Below are positions 39,801 through 47,844 of a stretch of DNA of 64,000 nucleotides, piece by piece. The stretch comes from JTS-RE37 sp963756115 (GTDB lineage Bacteria; Bacteroidota; Bacteroidia; Flavobacteriales; Flavobacteriaceae). Positions within the stretch are counted from its first letter, which is position 1; each line of letters opens with the position of its first letter. The stretch lies in the NCBI GenBank assembly GCA_963756115.1, contig CAVWMN010000003.1, positions 248,001-312,000 of the forward strand, given 5' to 3'. Both the position numbers and the translations under genes were made by a program. The notes beneath the pieces were generated by a model, which ran no database searches, was not told where the DNA came from, and was given only the letters and a program-made list of their open reading frames with translations.

Positions 39801-39952
39801 ATGCTGGCACCGGGAAGTGGCCCGCCTGGGTCGGTTATTACACCTGATATGGTATTTTGACCAAAGCCTGCCTGAATCCCCAACAATACCGTCAGGACGA
39901 GTGAGAGGCATAACCGATGGTTGGCACAGGATCCCGTAAAGAATTGTTTCAT
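36857..39952 (-). CDS. SusC/RagA-family TonB-linked outer-membrane transporter
   Basis: Signal peptide (cleavage near GFGQ), CarboxypepD_reg-like domain (ISGVITDPGGPLPGASIVVK), TonB box and plug (LSEVVVVGYGTQRKADLTGA, VNIRGIGTPGVNDPLWVIDG, GARAANGVIIVTTKRGK) and a long barrel of 1031 residues in total. It is the import channel for the operon's unknown ligand. First gene of a six-gene operon and divergent from the GntR-type regulator. Confidence 0.96.
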   Translation of the reverse strand: MKQFFTGSCANHRLCLSLVLTVLLGIQAGFGQNTISGVITDPGGPLPGASIVVKGTTVGAVSDFDGNYSITAPEGATTLVFSFIGYSTQEVPINGRSTIDVTMSEDAQSLSEVVVVGYGTQRKADLTGAVASIGSTDIVTKPITSPDQALAGTLTGVNITNRSGDPGAPISVNIRGIGTPGVNDPLWVIDGVPIVLTTNITVNTSSTTDSNPLAGLNSNDIESIDVLKDAASTAIYGARAANGVIIVTTKRGKTGDARVTYDGYVSAANAREQINVLNVQQYIDIQGQLGTDVSQFSGQPFVDWQDLIFKTGLVQNHNVAVSGGSEKANYFISGAYLDQEGIERAQAFTRYSFKANADIKAGKYLKFGESLLISQTDRQVQSEPGIYAGFRAALNAPYYQPYGSGAFGYNDVNPTTVGNGSATNYLFNTDDRFTKTTVQTRKVLGNFYGELEFLEGLKLRPSLGIDYNVGVGDYLTTAATLNNSTGTSLLVSERPIELTLTSAATLSYDKTFGDGDHNIAALFGFEQTKFRFDKVRLQGRDLFNINFAATGTTVAGANEADLWTLQGWLGRITYNYQGKYLATFNMRRDATSRFSEANRDQIFPSISVGWRITDEDFFPETDWVDDIKVRAGWGQSGNQFTGLNFAFLSSIDNNIRYVIGDDQGTIVAPAPTTFANEDLKWETSTQTDIGVDASFLSGKLTMTADYYNKTTKDVLLGLPLPYVSGFFLPADANIGEIKNSGVEFAFNYGDQAGDFTYSFGGNITTVKNEVIDLGEITQIITGTGGGSTHRTIVGESLGHYYGYKTDGLYQNDAEVAAALPDAEGTPSPGDIRFVDVNGDGQINSEDRTIIGSPFPKFFYGMNFNAEYLGFDFSVNFRGVGNKQVYNAGRTSLESLQGNSNFSTQVLDRWTGEGTATSSSNPRLAPGDPNGNNRYSDRWIEDAGYLRIQNISLGYSLSPDLLRTWTNEFVSRMRFYIGVQNLATFTKYSGYDPEVGRTQSYQKGDFTLASGVDGGASPLPRIIQLGWSVTFN

Positions 39953-40353
39953 AATGCAAAAGGTTTAGAGTTAGTTATTTTCAATATCATCCGGGGGCAG
40001 GATGCTGCATAATCCTATCTGGTACTTAGATATGTACTATGATACACTATGCTACTTTAACAAATTTATCAATAAAGTTGATATATGAAACTAAATTTCA
40101 TAAATATATATTACATTAACAATCTTAAATGAAATTGGTTAACGGATTTGCATTACCGTTCGCCTGGTGAAAATAGAATTTAATGCTTTGTTCCGCAAAA
40201 TAGGGCAGTTGAGGGAACTGAGGTAGTGCCACCGGTAAAAGCTACCTGATCTGGTCAATGAGAATTTTCCCCTTAAACGGATAACCTTAATCTACATTTA
40301 AAGCGACCCTTGCGATTAAACTCAGGGGCTACATTAGAATTAGAGCATAGTGA
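39953..40353. other. Divergent control region between susC and the regulator
   Basis: An AT-rich 400-bp spacer that must contain the promoters of both the SusCD operon and the regulator. The clearest element is the inverted repeat at 40084-40102. Other parts show no hairpin or ORF worth naming. Confidence 0.6.
40084..40102. promoter_or_regulatory. Operator candidate for the GntR-type regulator
   Basis: Perfect inverted repeat TATGAAA-CTAAA-TTTCATA, 19 bp, of the size and symmetry bound by GntR dimers. It lies 132 bp upstream of susC and 252 bp upstream of the regulator gene. Confidence 0.5.
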
Positions 40354-41364
40354 ATGTCATTGATTGATAAAATTCTAAAGTTTAAGGAAGATCCCACTTT
40401 ATTGAAGCATGACCATTTGGTTCAGGGTGTGATTGCCGCGATAGATGAAAAGATCCTGCAAAGGGGGGATCAGTTACCTTCGATCAATATGATGGTACGC
40501 GATCTGGGCTATGCCCGTAAAACCATCGTCAATGCTTATGAAGAACTGAAGAACAGGGGACTGGTTGAATCAAAAAAATTAAAGGGCTATTTTATAATCA
40601 GCGATGAAACCAGGATTACCCTTAGGATCGCCTTATTATTATTTGCTTTCCAGCGCTTTCAGGAAGAATTCTATAATACCTTCCGCAAGGAACTCGGAAA
40701 ACGCTTTCAGATCGATGTGTTTTTCCATCATAATAACCCCGGTGTATTTGAAACTATATTTGCCAACATCCGGGGGAAATATGGAAAATATGTAATAGCC
40801 CCCATCCCCGATCCCAGGCTTATCCCCTTATTGCGAACCATAGCGCCTGATAAATTATTGATCATTGACCGGTACATCCCCCTGCCCCGGCACTATTCGT
40901 ATATCGCTCAGGAATTCGAAAGGAGTACCTATATCAAACTGGTGGAGCTATTGGCAGATATCCGAAAGTATGACAAGTTTATATTTATCGACAGCTCCTT
41001 TGATTCCCCTGTTGAGATCAAGAACACGTTCCAACAATTTATATCCGATTATAAGATTAATGGCAGCATCCTAAAAAAATACAAAGCAGGAAGCCTTAAA
41101 AAAGGGACACTCTATTTTTTTATAAGTGATACATTTTTGTGGGATGTACTTCGCGATTGCAGAGACATGGATTATAAATTGGGAGAGGATGTTGGAGTAT
41201 TATCACACGATGACCACATGGTTAAAGAAATAATTTTTGGGGGAATCACCACCATATCCACTGATTTTAACGATATGGCAAAAAGGGCTGCCGCCCATAT
41301 CAAGGCAGGGATACCCATGCAGGTAATCATGCCCATGAATTTGATAAAGCGAAATTCTTTATGA
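40354..41364 (+). CDS. GntR-family regulator with periplasmic-binding-protein-like sensor
   Basis: Residues ~15-85 are a GntR winged helix (LVQGVIAAIDEKILQRGDQLPS, MVRDLGYARKTIVNAYEEL, GLVESKKLKGYFI). The rest resembles a LacI-type effector domain (ITLRIALLLFAFQRFQEEF, YVIAPIPDP, GEDVGVLSHDDHMVKEIIFGG, MAKRAAAHIKAGIPMQVIMP). Proteins of this build sense sugars or their phosphates and control the adjoining uptake genes. It is divergent from the SusCD operon. Confidence 0.9.
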   Translation: MSLIDKILKFKEDPTLLKHDHLVQGVIAAIDEKILQRGDQLPSINMMVRDLGYARKTIVNAYEELKNRGLVESKKLKGYFIISDETRITLRIALLLFAFQRFQEEFYNTFRKELGKRFQIDVFFHHNNPGVFETIFANIRGKYGKYVIAPIPDPRLIPLLRTIAPDKLLIIDRYIPLPRHYSYIAQEFERSTYIKLVELLADIRKYDKFIFIDSSFDSPVEIKNTFQQFISDYKINGSILKKYKAGSLKKGTLYFFISDTFLWDVLRDCRDMDYKLGEDVGVLSHDDHMVKEIIFGGITTISTDFNDMAKRAAAHIKAGIPMQVIMPMNLIKRNSL

Positions 41365-41747
41365 GGAAATTCCAATACCCGTCCGATTTTCTTCCTCCGT
41401 CAATTTTGCCATATTATATTTTATGGTAAATTTGATGTGTAGCATAGGGTATCATAGCAAAGGAATTCCGGAAGGGCTTTGCTCCATAAAATAAACGAGC
41501 CCCGTTACAGGTATTGGATCCTGTACGGATAAGATTAAGTTTTAGTGTAATTTTTCCAAGTTAGTCCTTTAAGAGCCAGGCATGCAATATGCCTGGCTTT
41601 TATATCGCCATACACTCCGACGGGGTTCCCCGTTTTACAGATGGGTTCAGTCTCCACGTCGGCTGCGTACTGATTCAAGTTGCTTAAATTGTCCTGTTGA
41701 ATGGCTGGCTGATACCGCAGCCGGGAATTAACCAGAACCTGTAACAG
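41365..41747. other. Spacer with hairpins between the regulator and galK
   Basis: Contains a hairpin with arms CCGTTACAGG/CCTGTACGG (about 41502-41529) and the terminator at 41574-41601. It might hold the end of the regulator transcript and the galK promoter, or a short separate RNA. I see no ORF. Confidence 0.45.
41574..41601 (+). terminator. Strong hairpin terminator upstream of galK
   Basis: Ten-bp perfect stem AGCCAGGCAT/ATGCCTGGCT with a 5-nt loop and a T run. It lies 210 bp after the regulator stop and 146 bp before galK, so it separates the two transcripts or ends a leader RNA. Confidence 0.75.
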
Positions 41748-42890
41748 ATGAAACCATTCTCACCATCACTGATCATCGAGTCGCCCGGCAGGATCAACCT
41801 GATCGGGGAACATACCGATTATAACCTGGGCTATGTCTTGCCCACGGCAATCGACAAAAGGATTACCTTTAAATTCCGTTCAAATGATACCGCTGCTCAT
41901 TGCACTGTCCTCAGTGCAGGCCGGGATCAGTCCCTGTCCATAGACCTCCAAAAGATAGTACCCAGCGATATTGAGTGGGAAAATTATATCCTGGGGGTAT
42001 TGCATGAAATAGGCAAAAGGTCCGGAGGCCTCCGGGGGTTCGATTGCGTAATAGAAAGCAACCTCCCGGTTGGATCCGGGGTGAGCTCATCTGCCGCACT
42101 GGAATGTGGCCTGGCCTATGGGCTCAATGAATTGTTCAACCTTGGGCTGAGCCGGGAAGATATTGTCTCGCTTTCCCGGGATGCGGAACACAGTTTCGTG
42201 GGCACTCAATGTGGGATCATGGACCAGTTTGCATCGGTGATGAGCAGGAAGGGGCATGTGATATTGCTCGATTGCAGGACTCTGGAACATTCTTATATCC
42301 CGTTGAAAACCGACCCGTATAAACTACTGCTGCTGAACACCAATGTATCCCATAACCTGGCCAGCAGCGAATACAACACCCGGAAAAGGGAGTGTGAGGA
42401 AGGGGTTGCCATTATTCAGAAACTATATCCCGGGGTACAATCGCTTCGGGATGCCACGCTGCATATGCTGGAAACCGTCAGGGAACGGCTGAGGCCGGTA
42501 GTTTACAAGCGCTGCAGGTTTATTATCGAAGAAAATGAACGGGTCCTGGCCGTTGCCGATGCCTTGCAGAACCAGGATATACCCCGGGTAGGCACCTTGC
42601 TGTATGAAGGTCATTCCGGACTGAGCCATTTATATGAAATAAGTTGCCCTGAATCTGATTTTTTGGTTGACTATACACGGGATATACAGGCTGTTTTAGG
42701 GGCCAGGCAGATGGGGGGTGGTTTTGGGGGATGCACCATCAACCTGGTACACGAGACGGCGGTTGAAAGCTTTACGAAGGATATCGCAAAAGCCTACGCA
42801 GACGCCTTCCCTATCCACCTGACACATTTCGAAGCAGAACCCAGTGAAGGCACCTTTATAAGCTACCCGCAACAAACTCATATGGAATAA
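41748..42890 (+). CDS. galK: Galactokinase
   Basis: The GHMP kinase of 380 residues carries the galactokinase signature GRINLIGEHTDYNLGYVLP, the ATP loop LPVGSGVSSSAALEC, the catalytic region CGIMDQFASVMSRKGHVILLDC and the late motif GARQMGGGFGGCTI. It phosphorylates galactose at C1 in the cytosol (Leloir pathway). No galT, galE or galM is nearby, so its pathway partners lie elsewhere. Position beside the GntR/SusCD locus suggests a possible galactose-type ligand (weak inference). Confidence 0.96.
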   Translation: MKPFSPSLIIESPGRINLIGEHTDYNLGYVLPTAIDKRITFKFRSNDTAAHCTVLSAGRDQSLSIDLQKIVPSDIEWENYILGVLHEIGKRSGGLRGFDCVIESNLPVGSGVSSSAALECGLAYGLNELFNLGLSREDIVSLSRDAEHSFVGTQCGIMDQFASVMSRKGHVILLDCRTLEHSYIPLKTDPYKLLLLNTNVSHNLASSEYNTRKRECEEGVAIIQKLYPGVQSLRDATLHMLETVRERLRPVVYKRCRFIIEENERVLAVADALQNQDIPRVGTLLYEGHSGLSHLYEISCPESDFLVDYTRDIQAVLGARQMGGGFGGCTINLVHETAVESFTKDIAKAYADAFPIHLTHFEAEPSEGTFISYPQQTHME

Positions 42891-42932
42891 AGCGGGGTTC
42901 ACCACAACATTTGGCACTTACACATCATTTGT

Positions 42933-42963
42933 TTTGGGAAACGGTACCCCCTCGCTACATTTA
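42933..42963 (+). promoter_or_regulatory. Promoter of unit 1 (TTTG-N19-TACATTTA)
   Basis: TTTG at 42933-42936, 19-nt spacer, TACATTTA at 42956-42963, matching the Bacteroidota housekeeping consensus TTTG-N19-TAnnTTTG except for the last base. Confidence 0.65.
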
Positions 42964-42967
42964 CACT

Positions 42968-43048
42968 GTAATCAAACCAAATAAATTTTTTCATTTTCAT
43001 ATAGTGTTCTCGTAAAAGGGTCCTCTCTCTCCAGACAGGATCCTTTTT
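42968..43048 (+). ncRNA. Predicted small RNA, unit 1
   Basis: Predicted start about 5 nt past the -7 element; the end is the hairpin at 43014-43048 (stem AAAAGGGTCC/GGATCCTTTT with one G-U pair, 14-nt loop) with T5. About 80 nt. No coding potential; the target is unknown. The hairpin alone could instead be a mere terminator for galK. Confidence 0.45.
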
Positions 43049-43135
43049 AGTTGGTACCCTCCAGATGCCATTCTTCTTCGATTCCTCATCATACCGGAGA
43101 TTCACCACAACAATCCGCACATACACATCATTTGT

Positions 43136-43166
43136 TTTGGGAAACAGTACCCCCTCCCTACATTTA
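43136..43166 (+). promoter_or_regulatory. Promoter of unit 2 (TTTG-N19-TACATTTA)
   Basis: TTTG at 43136-43139 and TACATTTA at 43159-43166, spacer 19. Spacer bases vary from unit 1 (ACAG for ACGG, TCCC for TCGC) while both boxes are unchanged. Confidence 0.65.
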
Positions 43167-43170
43167 CACT

Positions 43171-43251
43171 GTAATCAAACCAAATAAATTTTTTCATTTT
43201 CATATAGTGTTCTCGTAAAAGGGTCCTCTCTCTCCAGACAGGATCCTTTTT
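43171..43251 (+). ncRNA. Predicted small RNA, unit 2
   Basis: Same ~80-nt layout as unit 1, ending in the hairpin at 43217-43251, identical to that of unit 1 including the G-U pair. Confidence 0.45.
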
Positions 43252-43339
43252 AGTTGGTACCCTCCAGATGCCATTCTTCTTCCGATTCCCCATCATACCG
43301 GAGATTCACCACAACAATCCGCACATACACATCATTTGT

Positions 43340-43370
43340 TTTGGGAAACGGTACCCCCGCGCTACATTTA
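43340..43370 (+). promoter_or_regulatory. Promoter of unit 3 (TTTG-N19-TACATTTA)
   Basis: TTTG at 43340-43343 and TACATTTA at 43363-43370, spacer 19, again with both boxes kept while the spacer differs (CGCGC before the -7 box). Confidence 0.65.
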
Positions 43371-43374
43371 CACT

Positions 43375-43455
43375 GTAATCAAACCAAATAAATTTTTTCA
43401 TTTTCATATAGTGTTCTCGTAAAAGGATCCTCTCTCTCCAGACAGGATCCTTTTT
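43375..43455 (+). ncRNA. Predicted small RNA, unit 3
   Basis: Ends in the hairpin at 43421-43455. Here the stem base G of units 1 and 2 is A (AAAAGGATCC), turning the G-U pair into A-U, so pairing is kept. The unit's downstream flank is cut at 43463, just before the dnaE stop. Confidence 0.45.
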
Positions 43456-43482
43456 AGTTGGTATTATTCATATCTTTCGTTT

Positions 43483-46400
43483 TCAGGGAGCAGCATCGGA
43501 CCGGCTGTTTTCCCTGCTTTTTAATAGTTTGGTACTTGTTTTCATATCGGCATAGCGGGGATCCTGGATAAAGTCCTGTTTTTGCATCTTCAGCACTTCA
43601 ATACTCAAAAAACCAAATTCACTGACCACCTTCCCATAGAACCGGTAGATACCTTTTCCCCTGAAGTAATACTTAGCGGCAACAGGCGGGAAGAGTACTG
43701 TGTCAAAAACCTCCCCATACTGGTCTGTCAGGGTTGCAAAATGCATGCGTTTCCCCGTATGGGTATTGGTATTCTTTACGGTAACCAGGTATCCATATAT
43801 ATCTATATAGCTATTGAGGTAAGCTGCCAGGTCCCTGCTTCCATTGGCATTAACAGGGGGCGTTGCCAGCAGGTCAAAGGGGCTGCAGAGGCAAAAACCC
43901 AGGAGTTCCAGTTGGGTGTAGGCTGTTTCCAAAGCGGTAGCATAGAGTTTGGGGATCTCAAACTCCTTGTGGGTTGGCGGGAACAATTTAGGGTGTTCAA
44001 TGCCATTGCCCTTGGAAAGGAACAGGTGCGCCTGCCATAATAGTTCATGTTTGTTGATGCCCGTGAAGCGGAAGGCATCCATCCGTATGAGGATGCTCAC
44101 CTGCTCAATGGAGATCAGCACCCTGTCCAGGAAATCCTCCAGGGAAAGAAAAACCCCATGCAGGTTTCGTTCTTTGAGTATCCGTTCCATTACCCGGGCC
44201 TCCAATTCGCGCAGGTACAAAAAGCCCAGGTAAATATCCGTTCCGCAGATGCAATTAACGGCCACGCTTTTATTGATACAGGGGGCATGGATGGTCCCGC
44301 CCCGCATGCGTGCTTCATGCACATAAAATTCAGGGCGGTAAAATCCACCCCCGTTATTGAGGACGGCCACCATATATTCCAGTGGAAAATAGGCCCTTAA
44401 AAAAAGGCTTTGGTAACTCTCCACCGCATAGGAAGCCGAATGGCCCTTTGCAAAGGCATACCCTGCAAAACTGGCGACCTGGTCCCATATTTCTGAGACC
44501 AGGGCTTCTTCGTAGCCTTTTGCATGGCAATTTTCCAGGAATTTATCTTTTACCTTCTGGAATTCATCCCGGGACCGGAATTTTCCACTCATCCCCCTGC
44601 GGAGCACATCGGCCTCCCCCAGGCTGAGCCCTGCAAAATAGTGGGCTACCTTGATCACATCTTCCTGGTACACCATCACCCCGTAGGTTTCGGGCATGAT
44701 ATCCAGCATCACCGGATGGGCCACCTGCTTTGCCCTTTCTTTATCCCGGTGCCGCAGGATGTATTCCCGCATCATCCCGCTCTTCGCCACCCCCGGGCGT
44801 ATGATGGAACTGGCAGCTACCAACCCCAGGTAGGTATCCACTTCCAGTTTTTTGAGGAGCATGCGCATAGCAGGCGATTCCACATAAAAACACCCCATGC
44901 ATTGCGCCGTTTTAATGAGGTTATTGACAATGGGGTCTTCCTTGAATTGTTTGATATTATGGATATCCACTTTAGAAAATTCCCCGGGCCTGTTATGCTC
45001 CAGGATCTGCAGGGTCTCTTTTATTTTGGCCAGTCCGCGCTGGGCCAGGATATCAAATTTATACAGCCCCACATCCTCTGCTATGACCATGTCAAACTGG
45101 GTGGTAGCAAATCCTTTGGGCGGGAGGTGGGTTGCAGAAAAATAATGCAGGGGGCGTTCGCTGATCAGGATCCCCCCGGCATGCACACTGAGGTAATTGG
45201 GCATATTTTTGATCAGCTGGCCATATTTTAACACCAGCAGGGATACTTCATCAAGGTCTGATAGCCGGTAATGCCCGTCGCATAAAAAATCGATTTCTGC
45301 TTTGGGCAGCCCGAAGACCTTCCCCAGTTCCCTAACCACACCCCGTTCCTTGAAAGTCACATAGGTACCCAACAACGCCACATGGTCAAAGCGGTCAAAA
45401 ATATACCGGGTCATTTCTTCCCGGTCTTTCCAGGAAAAATCTATGTCAAAATCGGGCGGATTGGCCCGGTACAAATTTATAAAGCGTTCAAAATAGAGAT
45501 CGAGTTCTATAGGATCCACGTCGGTGATCCGGAGGAGGTAGGCTACAATGCTGTTGGCCCCGCTCCCCCGCCCTACATAAAAGAAGCCCTTTTTCCGGGC
45601 ATGGGAAACGATATCCCAATTGATCAAAAAATAGGATACAAATTCCTTTTCCCTGATAAGGGCAAGTTCCTTCCGGAGCCGGGCGTGAACGTGTTCTCCC
45701 TCTTCCGGATACCGGTAGGGCAGGCCTTCGTGGCACAATTGCTCCAGGAATTTTTCATCGGCCTCTTTGGAACCGAGGTAGGTTTTCAGGTTTTGGGGAG
45801 TCCGTTCTTCTGAAAAATCAAAATGGATGCTGCAGGAGTTCATCAGCTGTTCTGTGTTCTCCAAAATAAAGGGATATTCGGAAAAGGCGGCTGCCAGGTT
45901 TGCCACGGGGAACATTTTTTCCGCTTCCCCGGCCTGCTCTTCAGGTGGCAGTTTGCTCAGCAGTACGTTGTTGTCAATGGCCCGCAGGAGACGGTGCGCG
46001 TTAAAGTCGCGCTTGTTCCTGAAGGTCACCGGCTGGAGCACCACCAGTTTTCCGGTTTGTTCCTTCAACCGGGAGAAGGGCAACCTGCGGAGGTCTGCCA
46101 GGGAAACCCCTATGAATTCATGTTCCGCAAAGGTATCCTGGTCATTGAGCACTACTTTTTCAAAAGGGTAGATCACACAGGCATTCCGGAAAGCGGGGGC
46201 TTTTGGGGGCAATTCCTTTTCTTCATGGAGGTGTTTGGACAAAAAGCTATTCAACTCCTCGTAGCCTTCATTATTCCGGGCAATCCCCACAAAACAGGGG
46301 CTTACCCCATTCCTGAAATCGATCCCCAAAATGGGCCTGATCCCATATTCTGCTGCTTTGCGCACAAAATTGAGCCCCGCCGAGGTATTGTTGATATCGG

Positions 46401-46506
46401 TCAGGGCCAGGTGTGTGACCTGGTGTTCCACGGCCAGCTGCAACAGCTCCACTTCTGAAAAAGTACCGTAGCGAAGGCTGTAGTAAGTGTGGCAGTTGAG
46501 ATACAT
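43483..46506 (-). CDS. dnaE: DNA polymerase III alpha subunit, error-prone DnaE type
   Basis: N-terminal PHP domain (MYLNCHTYYSLRYGTFSEVE), C-family polymerase core with PDFDIDFSWKD (two catalytic Asp), HAGGILISERPL, and YQEDVIKVAHYFAGLSLGEADVLRRGMSGK with a final OB-like part (GKRMHFATLTDQYGEVFDTV). At 1007 residues it is shorter than replicative DnaE and lies 90 bp after dinB, the usual composition of Bacteroidota damage-inducible mutagenesis operons. It probably does translesion synthesis with DinB. The chain of several TTG/ATG alternatives is not needed; the ATG at 46506 starts the PHP domain. Confidence 0.92.
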   Translation of the reverse strand: MYLNCHTYYSLRYGTFSEVELLQLAVEHQVTHLALTDINNTSAGLNFVRKAAEYGIRPILGIDFRNGVSPCFVGIARNNEGYEELNSFLSKHLHEEKELPPKAPAFRNACVIYPFEKVVLNDQDTFAEHEFIGVSLADLRRLPFSRLKEQTGKLVVLQPVTFRNKRDFNAHRLLRAIDNNVLLSKLPPEEQAGEAEKMFPVANLAAAFSEYPFILENTEQLMNSCSIHFDFSEERTPQNLKTYLGSKEADEKFLEQLCHEGLPYRYPEEGEHVHARLRKELALIREKEFVSYFLINWDIVSHARKKGFFYVGRGSGANSIVAYLLRITDVDPIELDLYFERFINLYRANPPDFDIDFSWKDREEMTRYIFDRFDHVALLGTYVTFKERGVVRELGKVFGLPKAEIDFLCDGHYRLSDLDEVSLLVLKYGQLIKNMPNYLSVHAGGILISERPLHYFSATHLPPKGFATTQFDMVIAEDVGLYKFDILAQRGLAKIKETLQILEHNRPGEFSKVDIHNIKQFKEDPIVNNLIKTAQCMGCFYVESPAMRMLLKKLEVDTYLGLVAASSIIRPGVAKSGMMREYILRHRDKERAKQVAHPVMLDIMPETYGVMVYQEDVIKVAHYFAGLSLGEADVLRRGMSGKFRSRDEFQKVKDKFLENCHAKGYEEALVSEIWDQVASFAGYAFAKGHSASYAVESYQSLFLRAYFPLEYMVAVLNNGGGFYRPEFYVHEARMRGGTIHAPCINKSVAVNCICGTDIYLGFLYLRELEARVMERILKERNLHGVFLSLEDFLDRVLISIEQVSILIRMDAFRFTGINKHELLWQAHLFLSKGNGIEHPKLFPPTHKEFEIPKLYATALETAYTQLELLGFCLCSPFDLLATPPVNANGSRDLAAYLNSYIDIYGYLVTVKNTNTHTGKRMHFATLTDQYGEVFDTVLFPPVAAKYYFRGKGIYRFYGKVVSEFGFLSIEVLKMQKQDFIQDPRYADMKTSTKLLKSRENSRSDAAP

Positions 46507-46595
46507 GGCAAGTAGGGTTGAAGGTTTGTGATGTTTGATTCCTGATGGCCGGGGGGACGTATCCCCGTGAAAGGATATAGCGGCCCGCAGCCGTC

Positions 46596-47810
46596 TTATT
46601 GCTTCCGGTGTGCCAGTACAATGGGTGGCTGCCCGTTAAAAGGGTTCTGCATCCTGCCAATGGTTTTGGCTCCCAGGCCGGAGGCTCTCAAAACGCTCTT
46701 GTCCCCGTACCGTTCCCGTATGTGGTCCATGGCCGCGTACAGGTTCAGGGCTTCTTCCGTGTCTTCAAAAAGGTTGATCTGGTAATTGCCCGGCACCAGG
46801 TGGCTGAACCGGATCCCCACCAGGCGGACTAACAACCGCCGGTTGTACAGCGTGCGGAACAGATCCAGTATCCGGGGGATAAGGATGTGGTCTGCGCTGG
46901 TATAGGGGATGCGCAATTGCTTGGAATAGGTATTGAAGTCGGAATACCGGAGCTTTACCGTAATACAGGCCGTTAATTTCCCGCCCCGCCGCAACTGGTA
47001 GGCCAGGTTTTCGGTCATGGCAATAAGGATACCCCTGAGTTTCACCACATCGATGGTATCCTTGTCGAAAGTGCGTTCGGTGGAGATCGATTTGCGGTCG
47101 CAAAAAGGGATCACAGGGGTATGGTCTACCCCGTTGGCCCGTTTCCATATGACCGTTCCGTTGGCTCCCAATACCCGTTGCATAAGATCCAGCGGCATTT
47201 CCTGTACGGTCTGCACTTTCCGCAATCCCAGGTTCCGGAGGGTCTGGTAGGTCTTGTCACCTACCATGGGGATCTTTTTTATGGACAGGGGGGCCAGGAA
47301 GGGCTTTTCATAGCCCAGATCCACTTTGAGCTGGTTGTTGGGCTTTGCCTCATTGGTAGCCACCTTTGAAACCACCTTATTGACCGACAGGCCAAAGGAA
47401 ATGGGGAGCCCGGTTTCCCGGATAATGGTTTTCCGCAATTCAGAGGCATAGTGGTAGCAGCCAAAAAAACGGTCCATCCCGGAAAGGTCTGCATAAAACT
47501 CATCGATACTCGATTTCTCGAACAGCGGCACCTTCTCCCGGATGATCTCCGTTACCACATCGGAATGTTTGCTGTAGGTCCCTGCATTCCCTTTTATGAC
47601 GATGGCTTCCGGGCACAGTTCCCGTGCCATTTTCATGGGCATGCCGGAGTGCACCCCAAACCCCCGCGTTTCATAGCTGCAGGCTGCCACCACCCCCCGG
47701 TCACTGGTGCCCCCCACCAATAAGGGCTTGTTGCGCAACTCCCTGTTGATAAGCCGTTCCACGGATACGTAAAACGTATCCAGGTCAAGGTGAAGTATGG
47801 TCTTTTGCAT
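46596..47810 (-). CDS. dinB: Y-family DNA polymerase IV-like (DinB)
   Basis: Starts MQKTILHLDLDTFYVSVER with the catalytic Asp pair region, then CSYETRGFGVHSGMP, EKSSIDEFYADLSGMDR (SxDE catalytic motif), GLSVNKVVSKVATNEAKPN and a little-finger domain. It has 404 residues, and the C-terminal INLFEDTEEALNLYAAMDHIR may carry a clamp-binding-like INLF segment. First gene of the dinB-dnaE operon, with a palindrome at 47845-47860 in its upstream region. Confidence 0.93.
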   Translation of the reverse strand: MQKTILHLDLDTFYVSVERLINRELRNKPLLVGGTSDRGVVAACSYETRGFGVHSGMPMKMARELCPEAIVIKGNAGTYSKHSDVVTEIIREKVPLFEKSSIDEFYADLSGMDRFFGCYHYASELRKTIIRETGLPISFGLSVNKVVSKVATNEAKPNNQLKVDLGYEKPFLAPLSIKKIPMVGDKTYQTLRNLGLRKVQTVQEMPLDLMQRVLGANGTVIWKRANGVDHTPVIPFCDRKSISTERTFDKDTIDVVKLRGILIAMTENLAYQLRRGGKLTACITVKLRYSDFNTYSKQLRIPYTSADHILIPRILDLFRTLYNRRLLVRLVGIRFSHLVPGNYQINLFEDTEEALNLYAAMDHIRERYGDKSVLRASGLGAKTIGRMQNPFNGQPPIVLAHRKQ

Positions 47811-47844
47811 AGCGGTTCAGATGAACTGCTAATATATGGATTAT

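Larger units (their letters stand above)
42898..43463. repeat. Three tandem copies of a ~203-bp promoter-hairpin unit
   Basis: Units start at 42898, 43101 and 43305 (period 203 and 204 bp); the third is truncated after its hairpin at 43463. Each holds, in order, TTCACCACAACA, a canonical promoter, an A/T-rich stretch, a hairpin plus T5, and TTGGTACCCTCCAGATGCC. Units differ by a few substitutions and one single-base insertion. ORFs across the units change frame at that insertion, so they are unlikely to be coding. The array fills the convergent gap between galK and dnaE. Confidence 0.92.

Noticed and set aside
42899..43296. Two homologous minus-strand ORFs of 64-75 aa in the tandem repeat
   Set aside because: They read through the promoter and hairpin, and neither plus-strand nor minus-strand frame survives the one-base insertion between units.
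42898..43463. CRISPR array
   Set aside because: Three near-identical ~203-bp units with no short constant repeat and no unique spacers; no cas genes in the window.
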